In this document: piece after piece, positions 36,401 through 51,400 of the stretch | Position numbering within the stretch: the stretch's first letter is position 1 | How the letters are laid out: every line of letters starts with the position of its first letter | NCBI GenBank assembly: GCA_032158295.1 | Contig: CM063245.1 | Span: 744,001-808,000 of the forward strand | Length of the DNA stretch: 64,000 nt | Reading direction: 5' to 3' | Source of the DNA: Pycnopodia helianthoides | Lineage: Eukaryota; Echinodermata; Asteroidea; Forcipulatida; Asteriidae | Notes under the pieces: model-generated | The model's database searches: none | What the model saw: only the letters and a program-made list of their open reading frames with translations | What the model was told of the DNA's origin: nothing | Position numbers and translations under genes: made by a program

Positions 36401-39400
36401 AGTGGCGGCCTTAAGTTTAAAAGTGGCGGCCACAAAATATTAGGTGGCTTGCAAGGTAATTAGTGACTGCCCCAAGATAATAAGTGGCAGCCACAAACGG
36501 CCGCAAAATACAAGTGGCGGCTGCGCAAGATAAAGGGTAGCGACCTCAAGATATTAAGTGGCGGCCTTAAGTTTAAAAGTGGCGGCCACAAAATATTAGG
36601 TGGCTTGCAAGATAATTAGTGACTGCCCCAAGATAATAAGTGGCAGCCGCAAAGGGCTGCAAGATAAAAGTGGCAGCCGCAAAATAAAAAGTGGCTGCCA
36701 CAAGATAGAAGTGATGGCTGAAAAATAATAAGTGGCTGCCTCAAGTTAAAAAGAGATGGCCGCAAGATACAAGTGGCAGCCAAAAAAAAGTGGCTGCCGC
36801 AAGATAAAAGGTCGCGACCTCAAGATATTAAGTGGCGGCCTCAAGTTAAAAAGTGGCGGCCACAAAATATTAGGTGGCTTGCAAGATAATTAGTGACTGC
36901 CCCAAGATAATAAGTGGCAGCCGCAAACGGCCGCAAGATACAAGTGGCGGCTGCGCAAGATAAAGGGTAGCGACCTCAAGATATTAAGTGGCGGCCTCAA
37001 GTTTAAAAGTGGCGGCCACAAAATATTAGGTGGCTTGCAAGGTAATTAGTGACTGCCCCAAGATAATAAGTGGCAGCCACAAACGGCCGCAAAATACAAG
37101 TGGCGGCTGCGCAAGATAAAGGGTAGCGACCTCAAGATATTAAGTGGCGGCCTTAAGTTTAAAAGTGGCGGCCACAAAATATTAGGTGGCTTGCAAGGTA
37201 ATTAGTGACTGCCCCAAGATAATAAGTGGCAGCCACAAACGGCCGCAAAATACAAGTGGCGGCTGCGCAAGATAAAGGGTAGCGACCTCAAGATATTAAG
37301 TGGCGGCCTTAAGTTTAAAAGTGGCGGCCACAAAATATTAGGTGGCTTGCAAGATAATTAGTGACTGCCCCAAGATAATAAGTGGCAGCCGCAAAGGGCT
37401 GCAAGATAAAAGTGGCAGCCGCAAAATAATAAGTGGCTGCCACAAGATAGAAGTGATGGCTGAAAAATAATAAGTGGCTGCCTCAAGTTAAAAAGAGATG
37501 GCCGCAAGATACAAGTGGCAGCCAAAAAAAAAGTGGCTGCCGCAAGATAAAAGGTCGCGACCTCAAGATATTAAGTGGCGGCCTCAAGTTAAAAAGTGGC
37601 GGCCACAAAATATTAGCTGGCTTGCAAGATAATTAGTGACTGCCCCAAGATAATAAGTGTCAGCCGCAAACGGCCGCAAGATACAAGTGGCAGCCGCAAA
37701 AAAATAAGTGGCTGCCACAAGATAAGAAGTGGTGGCCAAAAAATAATAAGTGGCTGCCACAACATAATAGGTTGCGGCCGCAAGATAATAAGTGGCGGCC
37801 TGAAGATAATAAGTGGCAGCCTCAAGTTAAAAAGAGATGGCCGCAAGATACAAGTGGCAGCCGAAAAATAAAGTGGCGGGCGGAAGATAAAGGGTCGCGC
37901 CCTCAATATATTAAGTGGCGGCCTCAAATTAAAAAGTGGCGGCCACAAAATATTAGGTGGCGGCCGCAAGATAATTAGTGACTGCCCCAAGATAATAAGT
38001 GGCAGCCGCAAACGGCCGCAAGATACAAGTGGCAGCCGCAAAATAATAAGTGGCTGCCACAAGATAGAAGTGGTGGCCGAAAAACAATAAGTGGCTGCCA
38101 CAAGATAGAAGTGGTGGCCGAAAAACAATAAGTGGCTGCCACAAGATAAAAAGTGGTGGCTGCAAGAAAATAAGTGGCAGCCACAACTAATATGTTGCGG
38201 CCACAACATAATAAGTTGCGGCCGCAAGATAATAAGTGGCGGCCTGAAGATATTAAGTGGCGGCCACAAGTTCAAAAAGTGGCGGCCCAAAAAAATAAGA
38301 GGCGGCCGCAAGATAATTAGTGGCAGCTGCAAGATACTAAGTGGCGGCCGCAAGATAAAAAGTGGCGGCCGCAAGATAATTAGTGACGGCCCCATGATAA
38401 TAAGTGGCAGCCGAAAGATACAAGTGGCAGTCGCAAAATAATAAGTGGCAGCCTCAAGTTAAAAAGTGGCGGCCGAAAAAAAAGTGGCAGCCGCAAAATA
38501 ATAAGTGGCGGCCTCAAGTTAAAAAATGGCTGCCGGAAAAAATAATGGCGACCGCAAGATAATTAGTGACGGCCCCAAGATAATAAGTGGCAGCCGCAAA
38601 CGGCCGCAAGGTACAAGTGGCAGCCGCAAAAAAATTAGTGGCAGCCTCAAGACAATAAGTGGCTGCCACAAAAAAAAGTGGCAGCCGCAAAATAATAAGT
38701 GGCGGCCTCAAGTTAAAAAGTGGCGGCCGGAAAAAAAATGGCGATTGCAAGATAATTAGTGAAGGCCCAAGTGGCGGCAACAAGATAATAAGAGGCCGCT
38801 GCAAAATAATAAGTGGCTGTCGCATTTTACTAAGTGGCGACCGCAAGTTAATAAGTGGCGGCGGCAAGATAATTGAATCATAACATATTCAAAGTAGACT
38901 CAGAACTAAGTTTAAATGTTTTGAATGTCATGAAAATGTAAAAATCAAACTTTCGACTGAGAATAAAATAACTTACCAGAGGTCCTGGTTTTGCTGGTTC
39001 TTCTTGGTTACTGGCAGCAAAATTTGTTGCTAATCCTTTTACCTAAACACAAGAATTGTATAATTTCACAAAATATATTGCAACAAATTATCCTTAATAA
39101 AAATTAAAAAGGCCCGAAACACTTCATTTGTACATGTAAATACATATTGACTCACGAACTTTAAGATTTATTATTTGTGGAATATCGGGGGAAACAATGC
39201 TTTTATGTGTCCCAAATACAAGAGGCCAAAGGCCAAGATGCAGACACGCAGTTATTTTCTGTATTCCACAAGCGTGCCCTGAATAACAAGTACATTTTTC
39301 AGCAAACTTGCAAACAAAGAAAGAATGCTACAAAATACTATTGTTCTTCCTCATTTTTCTCAAGGTCTAAACTTTGTGTTGCAGTAAACAATCTCTCGTT

Positions 39401-42400
39401 TAATCAGCACCAGCTCTCTGGAACAGTTTGCAACCGCCAAGATGTCCAGCCAGTTCACTCTCAACGTTTAAGACATTTCTTAAAACACATCGACCCAATT
39501 CCACCTGCTGTAATCTTCATAACTAAGTCTTGGTTGCGCCATTTCGGGAGTCAGACTTTCTGTCTGTTATACTCTGGAGTGTGCGCTCACCATATCTTCA
39601 CATGCAATTTGACTTCCAAAACTGACTCCCAAAATGGCAGACTATAGAGAGACGGAAGCAGTGTGTGCCGTCATCAGTGCAAGGGGTCTATATAGTAAAA
39701 AGCTTAAATTGTTTTTATAGGATGCTTTATTCATATAGAAACTTAACCAGAAAAGAGAATAAGCTGTTGCAAACTGTTTATCAACCAAAAGGACCTATGG
39801 TATAAATACAAAAAATAGTTGATGGCCTGACGTTTCGACCCTAGCAGAGTCTTTCTCAAAGGTTAAAGAGATCGACTCTGTCTTCAAGAAAGACTCTGCT
39901 AGGGTCGAAACGTCAGGAGGCCATTACATATTTTTTTGCATAAAGACACTTACTAAGAAGTTTCTTGATTCAGGTCCTGCAGCAGGAACAACACTTTCTC
40001 TTGGGAAGAGTCCAGTATGTCCATCCAACATTCCAAATAACCAGCCTACATGTGTGTGTGTGAAAATATATCAACACATTTAATAATAACAATTGGTTCT
40101 TATAAAGCCCACACTAGTAGTAGCTAGATCAAGGTGCTTTACCACATTATTATCTCTGTTCATTGGGCATACTTTTACACCATTCCTCTAACTTTATCGA
40201 CTACCTGGAGAGCGTACAACCCCAAACTGCTTAAATTAGCGCTAATAGGTTATTCCAACGCAATACTATCTCACCCCTCTCAGGTTCCCTTTTATACACC
40301 TGCGCTAAGAGAAGCAATTATGGTTAAGTGCCTTGCTCAAGGACACAAATGTCATGACCGGGAATTGAACCTACACTCTGATGTTTCAACCATCTGATGC
40401 AGTAGACTGCTCGGCCACCACACACCACAGTTATTGCAACTTAGTTTGAATGTTCATAGTACAAAGTTGGTTCATGGAGGAATTTTTTTTGTAACACCAT
40501 AAAACCAACCTGTGAAAATGAAATAATCGAAAGGCCTTTGGTGGCAGCAGCCTTAGCAGGTAATCTATTGTTGGAACTGTGTGCATACTCAGAATTGTGT
40601 AAACATCAGGAAATCACCTGTTATATTTGCTGCTGCCTACTAGCGTCCCCAAGTCCCACATTGAATATGAGTTTACATTTACAAGAACAGTTCTACTGTT
40701 AATATGTGCTTGTATTATGTTGATTTGTTTTTGGTTGTTTTCTGACTATATACAGTTTCCTTAAGGGCAAAATCACTTTCGTAATAAACTCTCAAAAACT
40801 ATCGTTACCAATTTTTCAAAAAGCATGTCTTTTCTTGCCCTTACACCGATGTGTGATACTGTAAATTATGTTACACTTTAGAAGAAAAGTTCTGTAACAG
40901 AATGTGTTTTCCATTGAGGAAAACCATCCCTCTTGGTACCTGAATCAGTGGCGGAGTGTCTCGTAGTCAGTTTAATGATGTCTCCTTTCTTGAAGCTAAG
41001 GAGAGTAGATTCTCTTGTGATGTAATCCTGGATGGCTCTCATGTACTGAGTGTCTCTTTCAAGATCAATGATGTAGGCTTCAATCATACTCCGAATCTGC
41101 TGTGCCTGGTATATCAAAAGGGTTGGTAGAAGATGCTGTGAGTTGTCATTAAGACATGAAGATCGCAGGACTGATGCTTTGTCTTTGAAATGGCAAGGGC
41201 ACCTCTTATGAGGAAATTGTATATTTATATTGGAACATTTTAAGGGGCACCAAGGCAATGAGAGGGGAATGGAGGCAATTGCCTCCACTGCCTCAGTGAA
41301 GTATCAGGCCTCCCGTGCAATGGAGAGAATAATTTCATTCAATAAAAGATGAACTGTTCCATTTAACGAGCCGAACATCACGTTTTTTTACTCAAGAAAA
41401 TATTCTCACTTTTGCACTCATAAACAAACATCACTTGTACAGTGGGGTGTTGTGGCCAGGGAAATTTGGTCACAAGCCGGTATTTTTGTTTTGTACTTGA
41501 ACAAAGTGCTCGGGCATGATTTTCTTCACTTTACCCCGGTGTTTAAATGAGTGTTGAAGGTTCAGTGGCAACTAATGTGTTTGATTATGAAGACACTTAG
41601 AGCGTAAAGTAGCAGCTTTTGGTTGCATGCTTCCCAGCAAAAAAAACAAAAGTCAAAGAATAATTGATCACATAAACTGTAACATTCAAAGCACTTACAC
41701 CATTTGGCATTTAAAGGTAGGGTAATCCTTTGGTTTTTGTCAACGTAATGCTGATTTACGAATTCGCGAATTCAATTCGCGAACGGACACCAACCCTCAG
41801 AGACCAGAAATGATTCATGCATGAATCGTTTCTCAGATTCAAAAGATTTTATCGATTTCTTATTATCGGGGAGGGGGGGGGGGATTTATAATTTCACAGG
41901 AATCTTACTACCATTACCATCTTTATAACAAGTAAGCTTCGATACACAACTTTTTTTCTGGTCATTACCAAAGTATGACCCTACCTTGAAAAGCCTTCAT
42001 TATTCTACATCATGTATCAAGAGATATTGAATCATAAAACCCATACTGTAAGGGTTACAAGGTGCTGCATCATAATCTGCTGAGACCAATCAGCCTGTTA
42101 ACTGGGATAACAGTAGTTATTAATACATTAATACTACCCTCCCTTCGCAAAGCCGAGTGCAAAGCCAGTTTTCACCAAGTGATTATGCTCTGCGACAATG
42201 CATGCATTCAATATTTGTTTTTATTAAACTCACAAATAGATCCTGGTCATTTAAAATTGTTATAGACACAACAACTCATACACCCCACACTCTGAAAACT
42301 CTAAAAGCCCTTCTAAACAACATGGAAGACTCCATGTGGATAACTTCTCCGCTGTGCCTCAACCTTACCTTGTTTGGACAAGGGAAATGATTGGCGAGGA

Positions 42401-45400
42401 ACGACTATTTTGGAAACGACCCTGCAAAGCGTCCTTTCATTATCAATTATCGATATAGGACTCTACATTAATTTTGGAGTGCTGCAGCAGCATACATGGC
42501 AAAATAAAGGATGACACGTGACACAAATCAAATGACAAGGATCTGTGTGGGCACTATATAATACAGATTATTATGCGGTTATGTTAGGAAAAACATTACC
42601 TACCCTATGAGTAAATAGGGGTATTACTTTGTCGTTAGTAAGAGTAAACCTGATGGTACCACTGGATGTTACTTCAATCTGTAAAATATCTGAGAAGCTG
42701 CACACAAAGTAAGTTAACGGGTTAGACAAATCAGAGGAACACTGTTAGTACAAGTGACAGAAAAATTCAACAATAACAGCTAAAATACTAGCATATCATC
42801 CAATTTCAGTGTGTTTGCAACATGAACCAGAAACTTTCTGTGAGTTTGCCAAACTAGAACCAGTTTGCGAGATTATAGCCTACTCTTTAAAAGCAGAATA
42901 CATAATGAAAACAATGTACATCCAAGTTACTACAAAATAACTTACTTGACTGAAAGGACATATTATTCCCAAGTTAAAAGTGAAATCATTTCGCCAGGTG
43001 GTGTTTAATTTTAAAGAAAAAAAATGTAATTTTGAAGCAATGATCAGCCGACCATCGTTTAAAACCGTCTGAAAGTTTAAAATCGTCACCGTTCGCTCTC
43101 GTATTTCCCGACAGTCACGAAGTGACAAATGCAAACAGGTCACTTGATCGATATTCCATAACATATCCTACCCCACAAAACCACATTTTCAAAAAAAACA
43201 AAAACAATTACCAATGATGTAATTTCAAATTCCCTTTAACATTTAATACCGAATGGAACTTGCGTTACTGAATTGTATGTTCCATTGTTTTTGCAAATTC
43301 TTCAGAAAGTTTGCATCACCTTGAAAGTTAGCCTGAGCATTCCAGTTGCTTGGTGACAATTTAGATTCCAACATTTCTATACACACAATGCATCTTAAAG
43401 ACACATAGCAAACACAGAGCTGCCAACGTTTGCATCTTGCAATCAGGGAGAATTTGTCCAACAATCAGAGAGATATTTAGAATTACATTTAACACACTAG
43501 GAAGATTCAGGAAGCTTTTCAAATTTGTTCATTTGTTCATTGTTCATTAGATTGGTTTATTTTTAGGAAACTTTCTGCAGAACCATGGAGAGTTAGCAGC
43601 TCTGCAAAAAACTGAAACAGTTTTGTGGAAGGACCTAGTCACACTAGACAGTTGGAGGCAGCCAACCTCAGCATGCAAAAGGAGTAACACAAGATATATT
43701 TTATATAACGGTTTCTCATTAATCTGTGCTGTTTGCTGAGGGACGGTTTCATTTAATTTGTTTTTATTTGCTTCTGCCCAACTTGCTGGATGCTACTTTT
43801 GATCTTGTGATTGACATTATTCTTTTTGGGGGGAGGGGACGCGAGTGTGCTCTCAATTTAACTTGTGTCTGTAACTCCTTTCATTTTGAAATTGCAATCC
43901 TTTTGTTTTAAAATTTTTGAATTTTGAAGGGATAATTTTTGATGCTACTTTTGATCTTGTGATTGACATTATTCTTTTTTGGGGGGGACACGAGTGTGCT
44001 CTCAATTTAACTTGTGTCTGTACCTCCTTTCATTTTGAAATTGCAATCCTTTTGTTTAAAAATTTTTGAATTTTGAAGGGATAATTATTCATTGCTTTTG
44101 TTCTTCTGTATAATTTACATAAACTATATTGGAACATCTGTAGTTTAACCATTAATTTTTAAATCAAAGACAGAGTGTTCGAACAAATTAATGTTTTGAA
44201 TCAACTCTTGTAACAGCAAACAAAATGTTTTAGTATAAATTTGGTTCAGTATTAGCCACATCTTAGAATTAGCTCCGTTAGCCGTGCAATTAATACATGT
44301 TTGTTAGCAAGAGGAAAGTTGAGAAGGTGATCTTACTAGATGTGTTCCAGTACTGTCAGCTGATCTTTAGATTGATCGTATTCTCTTTTGATCAAACGGA
44401 TCCCACTCTCTGAGATTCCTAGAATCTCTACTTGACGATTCATCCTGCTTCCCTGTTTGATAACAAAAAGTCAGAGGATAATAAAAACACAGAAATAACA
44501 AAAATGTAGATGTTCTCCAAAACCTCATCATAAAAAATATGACAACACTTTAAGTTCCCGACAGAATGTCAAGAATATAGGTCAGAAAAACAGACTGAAA
44601 AAGATCAAAAGTAATGGAAGATAGGCTATAGTAGGCTTATTTACATTATGGTCGAATATAGCCGAATGTGAACAAGCAATCATGAACCTTGGTATTTGAT
44701 TCGCCACCAAATTCTACCAAAACTTTCATACAATGTGTAACTGGTAGTTGAAGTCAATGACTGTATGACACCATGTAATTACCAGGAACTGCATGTTTGC
44801 CAATTAAACACTGGAGTTTTGTGCAAAAAACATGAAAAGCCAACAAACTTAAAAAGATTATCCGTTGCAGAGCTGGGACCCTACTTCATGTCTGAAGTCA
44901 CACGATCATACAGGTTGAATTCAACCAAATTAGCTTGAAAAATAAAAAGGATATCAAAATTTAAAGACTTTTATTTTAAACAAGATCAGGCCTAATTTTT
45001 GGCAAGAACTCGTCTCGGTTGTGGTTCTCATGCACTTTGTCATAGATAAGAATCCTATGATTACCAAAAAAGCAACCACGGTCAGTATGCTGGTTCCACA
45101 TAGCTGACTAGAAAGGACTATAGAGGACTAGACAACAATTGAGTCAAGTTAGTCAAACAAATGTCCTTGTCAGAACTTTCTCCTGGTTGTACTAAATTGA
45201 ATCATAAGCACTTATCACACTACCAAACCATATACAAGGGAGCTTTTTCAACCCAAACCCCAACCCATGTTCCTTTCACACTTGACACAATTTTCCAAGG
45301 AAGAAATGAACACTCAGTATGCTAACCCTACGGGTATCTCACTTAACATGCTCCTGAAGCAGGTAGCAATTCCCAAGAGAATGGCTGTTTCCCGAAGTTT

Positions 45401-48400
45401 ACCAGGGTATAGCAAATCAAGTATGAACAGTTTAACCATGGGAGGTAAGACCAAATGTTGTCTCCTGTGAACATGGTGTGAAAGGGGCCCTAACTGTTAA
45501 CAGCTAAATCTATACACACTGCATAATGGGATTAAGGAACTAACAGATTACCAGGATATCCTTTGAATCAATATAGATTCAAAAGGCATAGAATTAAGCC
45601 CTCTCTCAAAGGATTAAAAGATCCAAGCTGTCTGGAGAACTGTTAAATGCTTAGAGCAATTACCACAAAGGAAATTAATAAATTGGTTTGTTCAACAGTT
45701 ATGCCTTGTTGTTGTTGTTGTTGTCATAGTCCTGAGAGGTATGACTGACTCATTGTGACCCTTTTGATGCTGGAGTTCCACCTCTGCCTATCCAAAGCTG
45801 ACCGGTAGGCTGAGGTCAGAGACATGCATGTCAGTTCCTTTACTCCATCGGTCCAGCTGAGCTTCTATCTGCTACGTGGACAGCTTCCTTTAACATTTCT
45901 TTGGACAATAATCTTCTCCAGATTATCTCCTTCTCTTCTTGAGACGTGGCCAAGCTACTGTAGTTTTGTTTTGTTTTGTTAATCCTTTGGCACATAGTTC
46001 TTGTGTTGCTCTTTCCACGAAATGTCCACGAAATTCTCAACATCCTCCGCCATCTATAAAGCATTAATTCTGTTTCTGTCTGCCTTGACAACTGCTCGTT
46101 GTCTCAGACCCATAAGGTGCAATCAGAAAAACAAGAGCATTTATGACTTAGATTTTTATTCTTCTAGAAATTCCTCTGTCATATGTCAGTGAGATTGATG
46201 GCTGCTGACCTTGACAAGGCAGAATACCTTTACATTTCTTGAGAGCTTCCGCAATCATTGACAACTAGGGAACCCAGGAAGTTGAAAGTATTTATGACTT
46301 CATTGTCCTCACCATCAGCTTGTAGGCTGGTCTGTCTTTCCTTCGCTTATCATAGCTTTTGCCTTCTTAACATTGAGGAATAATCCACAATTCTCACCGG
46401 TCTGTTCGACTCAAGTCAATCAGGTTTTGGAGTTCCGCCTCTGTTCTGGGAATCACAAGGTGGTCCATCTGCATATCTAAGGTTTGTTATCTGACGACCT
46501 CTGCTTGATACCTGTCCCACAAAACCATCTAGAGCTTTCCTCATTATATGCCTAGAAACTTATACTTATTTCTGCATTACTAAACTCTAAGCAGCCCCAA
46601 AACAAAATCCTTCTGAAGGTTCTTTTTCTGGTGATTAAAGCTCTTTTCACCTTAGGGACAATTTGGTTGACATTTTAATTGCCAACTCTGGCAAACTCCT
46701 GGTGGGAAATAGCCAAATAGCTACCCCTGTTTAGGAGTAGGGATTAGTGAGATAAACCTGGGGTGAGATAATTCTGAGCATTCAGTTTCCCCCATGAACA
46801 TTGCATCAAGTGTAAAAGAACATGGGATGGCAGAGGGGTTAAAATTCCCCAGAAATTCCTAAGGTTTTAGTTCATGGAGATTTGTTCTATAGCATGAAAA
46901 GTACAAGCCTATATAGGAATATTAATTGAATGCCAAGCATTTTTTAAAGTTTGGAGATAAAGATGTTGCCCAGCATGATTTTTGAGTCACTTACAGTCAC
47001 TGGATAGAGCCTGCTGAAGTAGAGTGGAAATTTCCGCACCATTTCAATGACATCCTTCTTCAATTTGGTCTTCTGTCCGGCATTTTGTGGGTTTACACCA
47101 TGGGGATCTAGAAACATCAACAACAAATAGAAAAGATTATCACCATTATTATTTTCAAGTTAATTTGGTCTGTCTTTATTATTGGTTGCTGTGGCCAAGC
47201 AGTAGTGCACCACACCCAACTTCTGGTGTTGTCGGATTGTGGGTTCAGGTCCCAATCATATGGCCTTGAGCAAGACTCTTTACCTCAATTGCTTCATCCT
47301 TCGGATGGGACAAAAAGGTTCAGGTCCTGTGTGTTGTGTACTGCACATAGAAAACACCAGTAAACTTAAGGGGAAGGGTTTGACCCACTGTTTCTGGCAA
47401 AACAGCAACGATGAAACTAGGATAAAATCTTAAGGGGGCAAAAAGGGGGTGCATCAATTTTTCTAGGGGGGGCACTACTGCCAATCAAAATTGCAGTTTC
47501 TGTTTGCATTTTTCTCAAACTAACCCTTTTTAAGCTTTCTTCTCATGCCGTTTAGTATTTTGTATAAGAAAGTCTGACTCGAAGGTAAAAGCAAATACAT
47601 TGTCTGCGTGTAAATAGAAAAATAGTTTTAAAAACAAAGACATTCTAAAGTAAAGACTAAAAAAATGTAACACGTTATTCTGTTAATTTAATCACAAAGT
47701 CCAAATTTCAAGGGGGGCACAGACATCAATTGGGGGGCACCCCCACCCCCTAAAAGGTGCTATAAAAATGGTTCTCAAAATTTCAACAAAGCTCTGCATA
47801 CCTGTTGTAAAAATAATGAGTGCTTTGATCCGCCTGTTGGGTCTGATAAAGTGCTGCATCAGAACCGCATATTATTCTTCTTATTCATGTTATATAATTC
47901 ATAGTCTTGGTATCATTTTGTCTCCTGTATTCTACTGACCCAGCATGTCTCTGACGCAGCGTTTCTCCTCCCTGCTCATACGGATGCAGCTCTTACTGAA
48001 CGTATCTGTTACTATCTGATAGAAGATCAGCTGTTGAGCCATGGGGTTTTCTAACCTCTCTCCTGGGGTGAACACCTGTGTCAGTCAACACACATAATTA
48101 TTGTTATCATTATTATATTACACTATTACTGGATATCACAGCATGCAAAAGAAAGATGGTATTAAATCCTCTGTGCTGGTACCTCCTTGAGGCAGGCGAG
48201 GTCTCTTAGCCTAAACCGCACTGTTCTTTCATAGGATCCTCGCTATTACCAAGAGCACTGCCTTCTGTAGCAGATCATACCCTCAAATTTGTGACAATCT
48301 GGTCTAGATGTTTCTCCAGAGCCTTCACATTAGTGCCAAGTGCCTCAACCATGATTACTTCAATTTTCACATGCCAACGCTTACAAAGTTCTCTGGCCAA

Positions 48401-51400
48401 GTCCCGTTACTTCTAGATGTTTTCCTTCTCTTTTGAAGCTCCCCTTACATCACCCTGCACAGCTAAGTGAATGAGACGACTTATCTTCTTCATTTTATCC
48501 AAGACTAAAACATCCAGACGTCTATGTTCTACAGCATGATCAGTCAAGATGTTAAAGTCCCAAAGGATCTTGACCCATCTTGTCTCTATATTCTTCATAA
48601 GAACATGGATCTACGCTTCTATGAAGTATGAATCCCCTTGTTCTATTGATTTGTGTTTCATTTGCCAACTGGGGCTCAAAATGCCAACTGAGAAAAATCG
48701 TTGGGGATGGCAATCCCCCGGGGCCAAATTTCATAGAGCTGCTTAAAGGCCCTGTACACTATTGGTAAGATCGAAAAACACAATGTTCAGAGATTCACAC
48801 ATAACTTACATGATTTAAAGTAAGTAATGGTAGAAAGGGTTCCTTGAAATATTTCTGCCTAAAATGCTATTGTTTCTGAGAAACGAGTAAAACAATAGTA
48901 ATTATCGTGCGCGATAATTTGAAAAAACAGAAAACACATAAGATCTCTTTTCACTATTTTCTTGTGACCTCGATGACCAATTGAGCTCAAACTTTCACAG
49001 GTTAGTTTGTTCATGCATGTGTTTAATCACACAAAATGTGGACACTGATTTTGAGCTGTTACCAAAAGTGTACAATACCTTTAAGCACAAAAAGTAGCTA
49101 AGCACAACAAAATTATGCTTACCAGAATAAGGTTACCAGCCAATCTACCATGTCACATGTACAATTTGTGACTGGTATCCTGCTCATTTCTGCTTAGCAG
49201 ACAATTGATAAGCAATATTTTCTGCTTAAGCAGCTCTATGAAATTGGGCCCTGGTTGCTTACACCCGTGGTTGACCCACTGACAAAAAACGTAACCCTGG
49301 TGAAAAATATCATCACATACATGAAGAATACAGCTTCCCAGAGAAAGAGTAGCTCAGGGCCCAATTTCATCAAGCCTGTTAGCACAAACAAATGCTAAGC
49401 ACAGAAAAATATTGCTTACCAGAAACTGGCTACCAGTAAACATTCAATAAAGTTTACATTGTTGCGACTGGTACCCCATTCATTTTTTGCTTAGCAAAGA
49501 AATGTACAGCTTCCCAGAGAAAGAGTAGCTCAGGGCCCAATTTCATCAAGCCTGTAAGCACAAACAAATGCTAAGCACAGAAAAATATTGCTTACCAGAA
49601 ACTGGCTACCAGCAAACATTCAATAAAGTTGACATTGTTGCGACTGGTACCCCATTCATTTTTTGCTTAGCAAAGAAATGTGCTGAGCACTATTTTCTGC
49701 TAAAAAGCTTTATGAAATTGGGCCCAGGTGCTCAGTTATTCTGACCTCTTTGCGTATATAGAGACGCCATCGTACTCTGTTGTAGGTATAGAAGACATCT
49801 GGGGCTGTTGGATAGGACTTGGTATGAAATGATTCCATCTTAGCTGTGTCCTCTGAAGACAGACGTGGGACTACAATCTCCTACAATAAAATGCATTAAC
49901 ATCAACCATTGTAAGTTTACTATTTCTACAAATAGTTATTGAATTTATTTAATTCTAATCTTTTATCAGGGTAACATGAGAATAACAAAAACAGAAAGAC
50001 AAAGTAACATGCGGAATAAATATGTCAATTAAAGTGAGCAAAATAGCAACCTCCGGCCAGGACCTGCCTGTTCGAGGGCGGCAAAAAGCCATTCAAATAA
50101 CATCACTTCATATGACAATAAAAATGAATAAATAAGAACACAGTTTTAAAAATAAACATTAAACAAAAAATTTAATCAATTACATGTATAATGGGAATGA
50201 AATACAAGGAAAAACACACAGCGATAACAAAATCAAAATCTGAAACATATGGAAATGTTTCAAGACATATCATTGTTGTTGACAGCCTTAAATCAAGGCA
50301 GTACCATCTAGCGTTGTGTTTCCTAGCAGTCTAGCACATGTTCACGCAGTTCTAGTAACACGTTTGTGTGGCATGCGTGAAGTACTCCAGCATGGTGAGC
50401 GATAAATCAGTGAATTCATCTGAGAAGGTTCTTGCAAGAGGGCAAGACAGTTTTTCCTCAGCAAAGAGCACCTCTATGATGGAAATCAAATCTTGTACTG
50501 GAACATTTCAAAGGACACCAAGGCATCGACCTGAGGCTGGTTGCCTCCATGAAGTATCAGGCCTGGTACTGTCAAGTCTATATTGTGGTCCCTATTGCTT
50601 AAATGTTTTTTTTTATTCTAATGATAGCTTTGTGGAGACAGTTTTCATGTTTTGACACATAATGTAAAAACAAATGAACAACATACTGGCTTGCGTTTGT
50701 AGTCTAACAAATGTCAACCACACATCACACATTCAAGCAAATCTCATGAAATGTTTGCTGGATATGCCCCACAAATTTGTTGTTATTCTTATTTTGTTTA
50801 CATATCACTATAACATTGAAATTTCTGTCTGAAACATGCAGCTTCCATAGCAATTTTGTTTTTTTTCAAAATGGGGGAAAATGTGTCTCTTAGTAAACTG
50901 TAATAGACCCCTTGCATACGACATCACAAGTCTAAACAGCGCCCTCACTGAGATCAAATGAAGACCTCTAATTGGTTGAGAGTTGTACTTGATGCATACA
51001 AGCTCACATGTTTCTATTGTTTGAACTCAGGGGTCTATAAAATATAAAGCCTGTCTTTTTGTGATGACATGAATCCACTAGTGTCAGGTTTAGGTTCATA
51101 GATTAATACTTGGATACTAGAAACAAAGGTACACAATGCACAAAAAAGAGGAAAACGCTAAAATGACTACAAATGAAAGGGGAAGCTTCTTCCAACTGCC
51201 ACGACCCTTGACCTTCAGATGGACTAATGCTATGTAAGCTATCCCCTATTACACATCTAGCTTAGACTGATGAGATAGTCAAATATCTCATGATGAGTAC
51301 GTGGCACATTATGAAGATGACTTTTACATTGATGTTTATTTGAATGCATCCAACTGCAACACAGCCGTTTCATGCAAGCAGTGACAGGGCAGCAAATTGC

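Noticed and set aside
31659..38867. Many open frames of 60-260 codons on both strands
   Set aside because: All are heptad-periodic translations of the 21-bp satellite; the unit lacks stops in several registers, so these need no coding function.
31658..38876. CRISPR array
   Set aside because: Periodic, but with no spacer/repeat alternation and in a eukaryotic intron; it is a plain satellite.
39177..39647. 156-codon plus-strand open frame
   Set aside because: Lies antisense within a myosin XV intron, no recognisable domain, and overlaps a GGGAGTCAG...CTGACTCCC inverted repeat.
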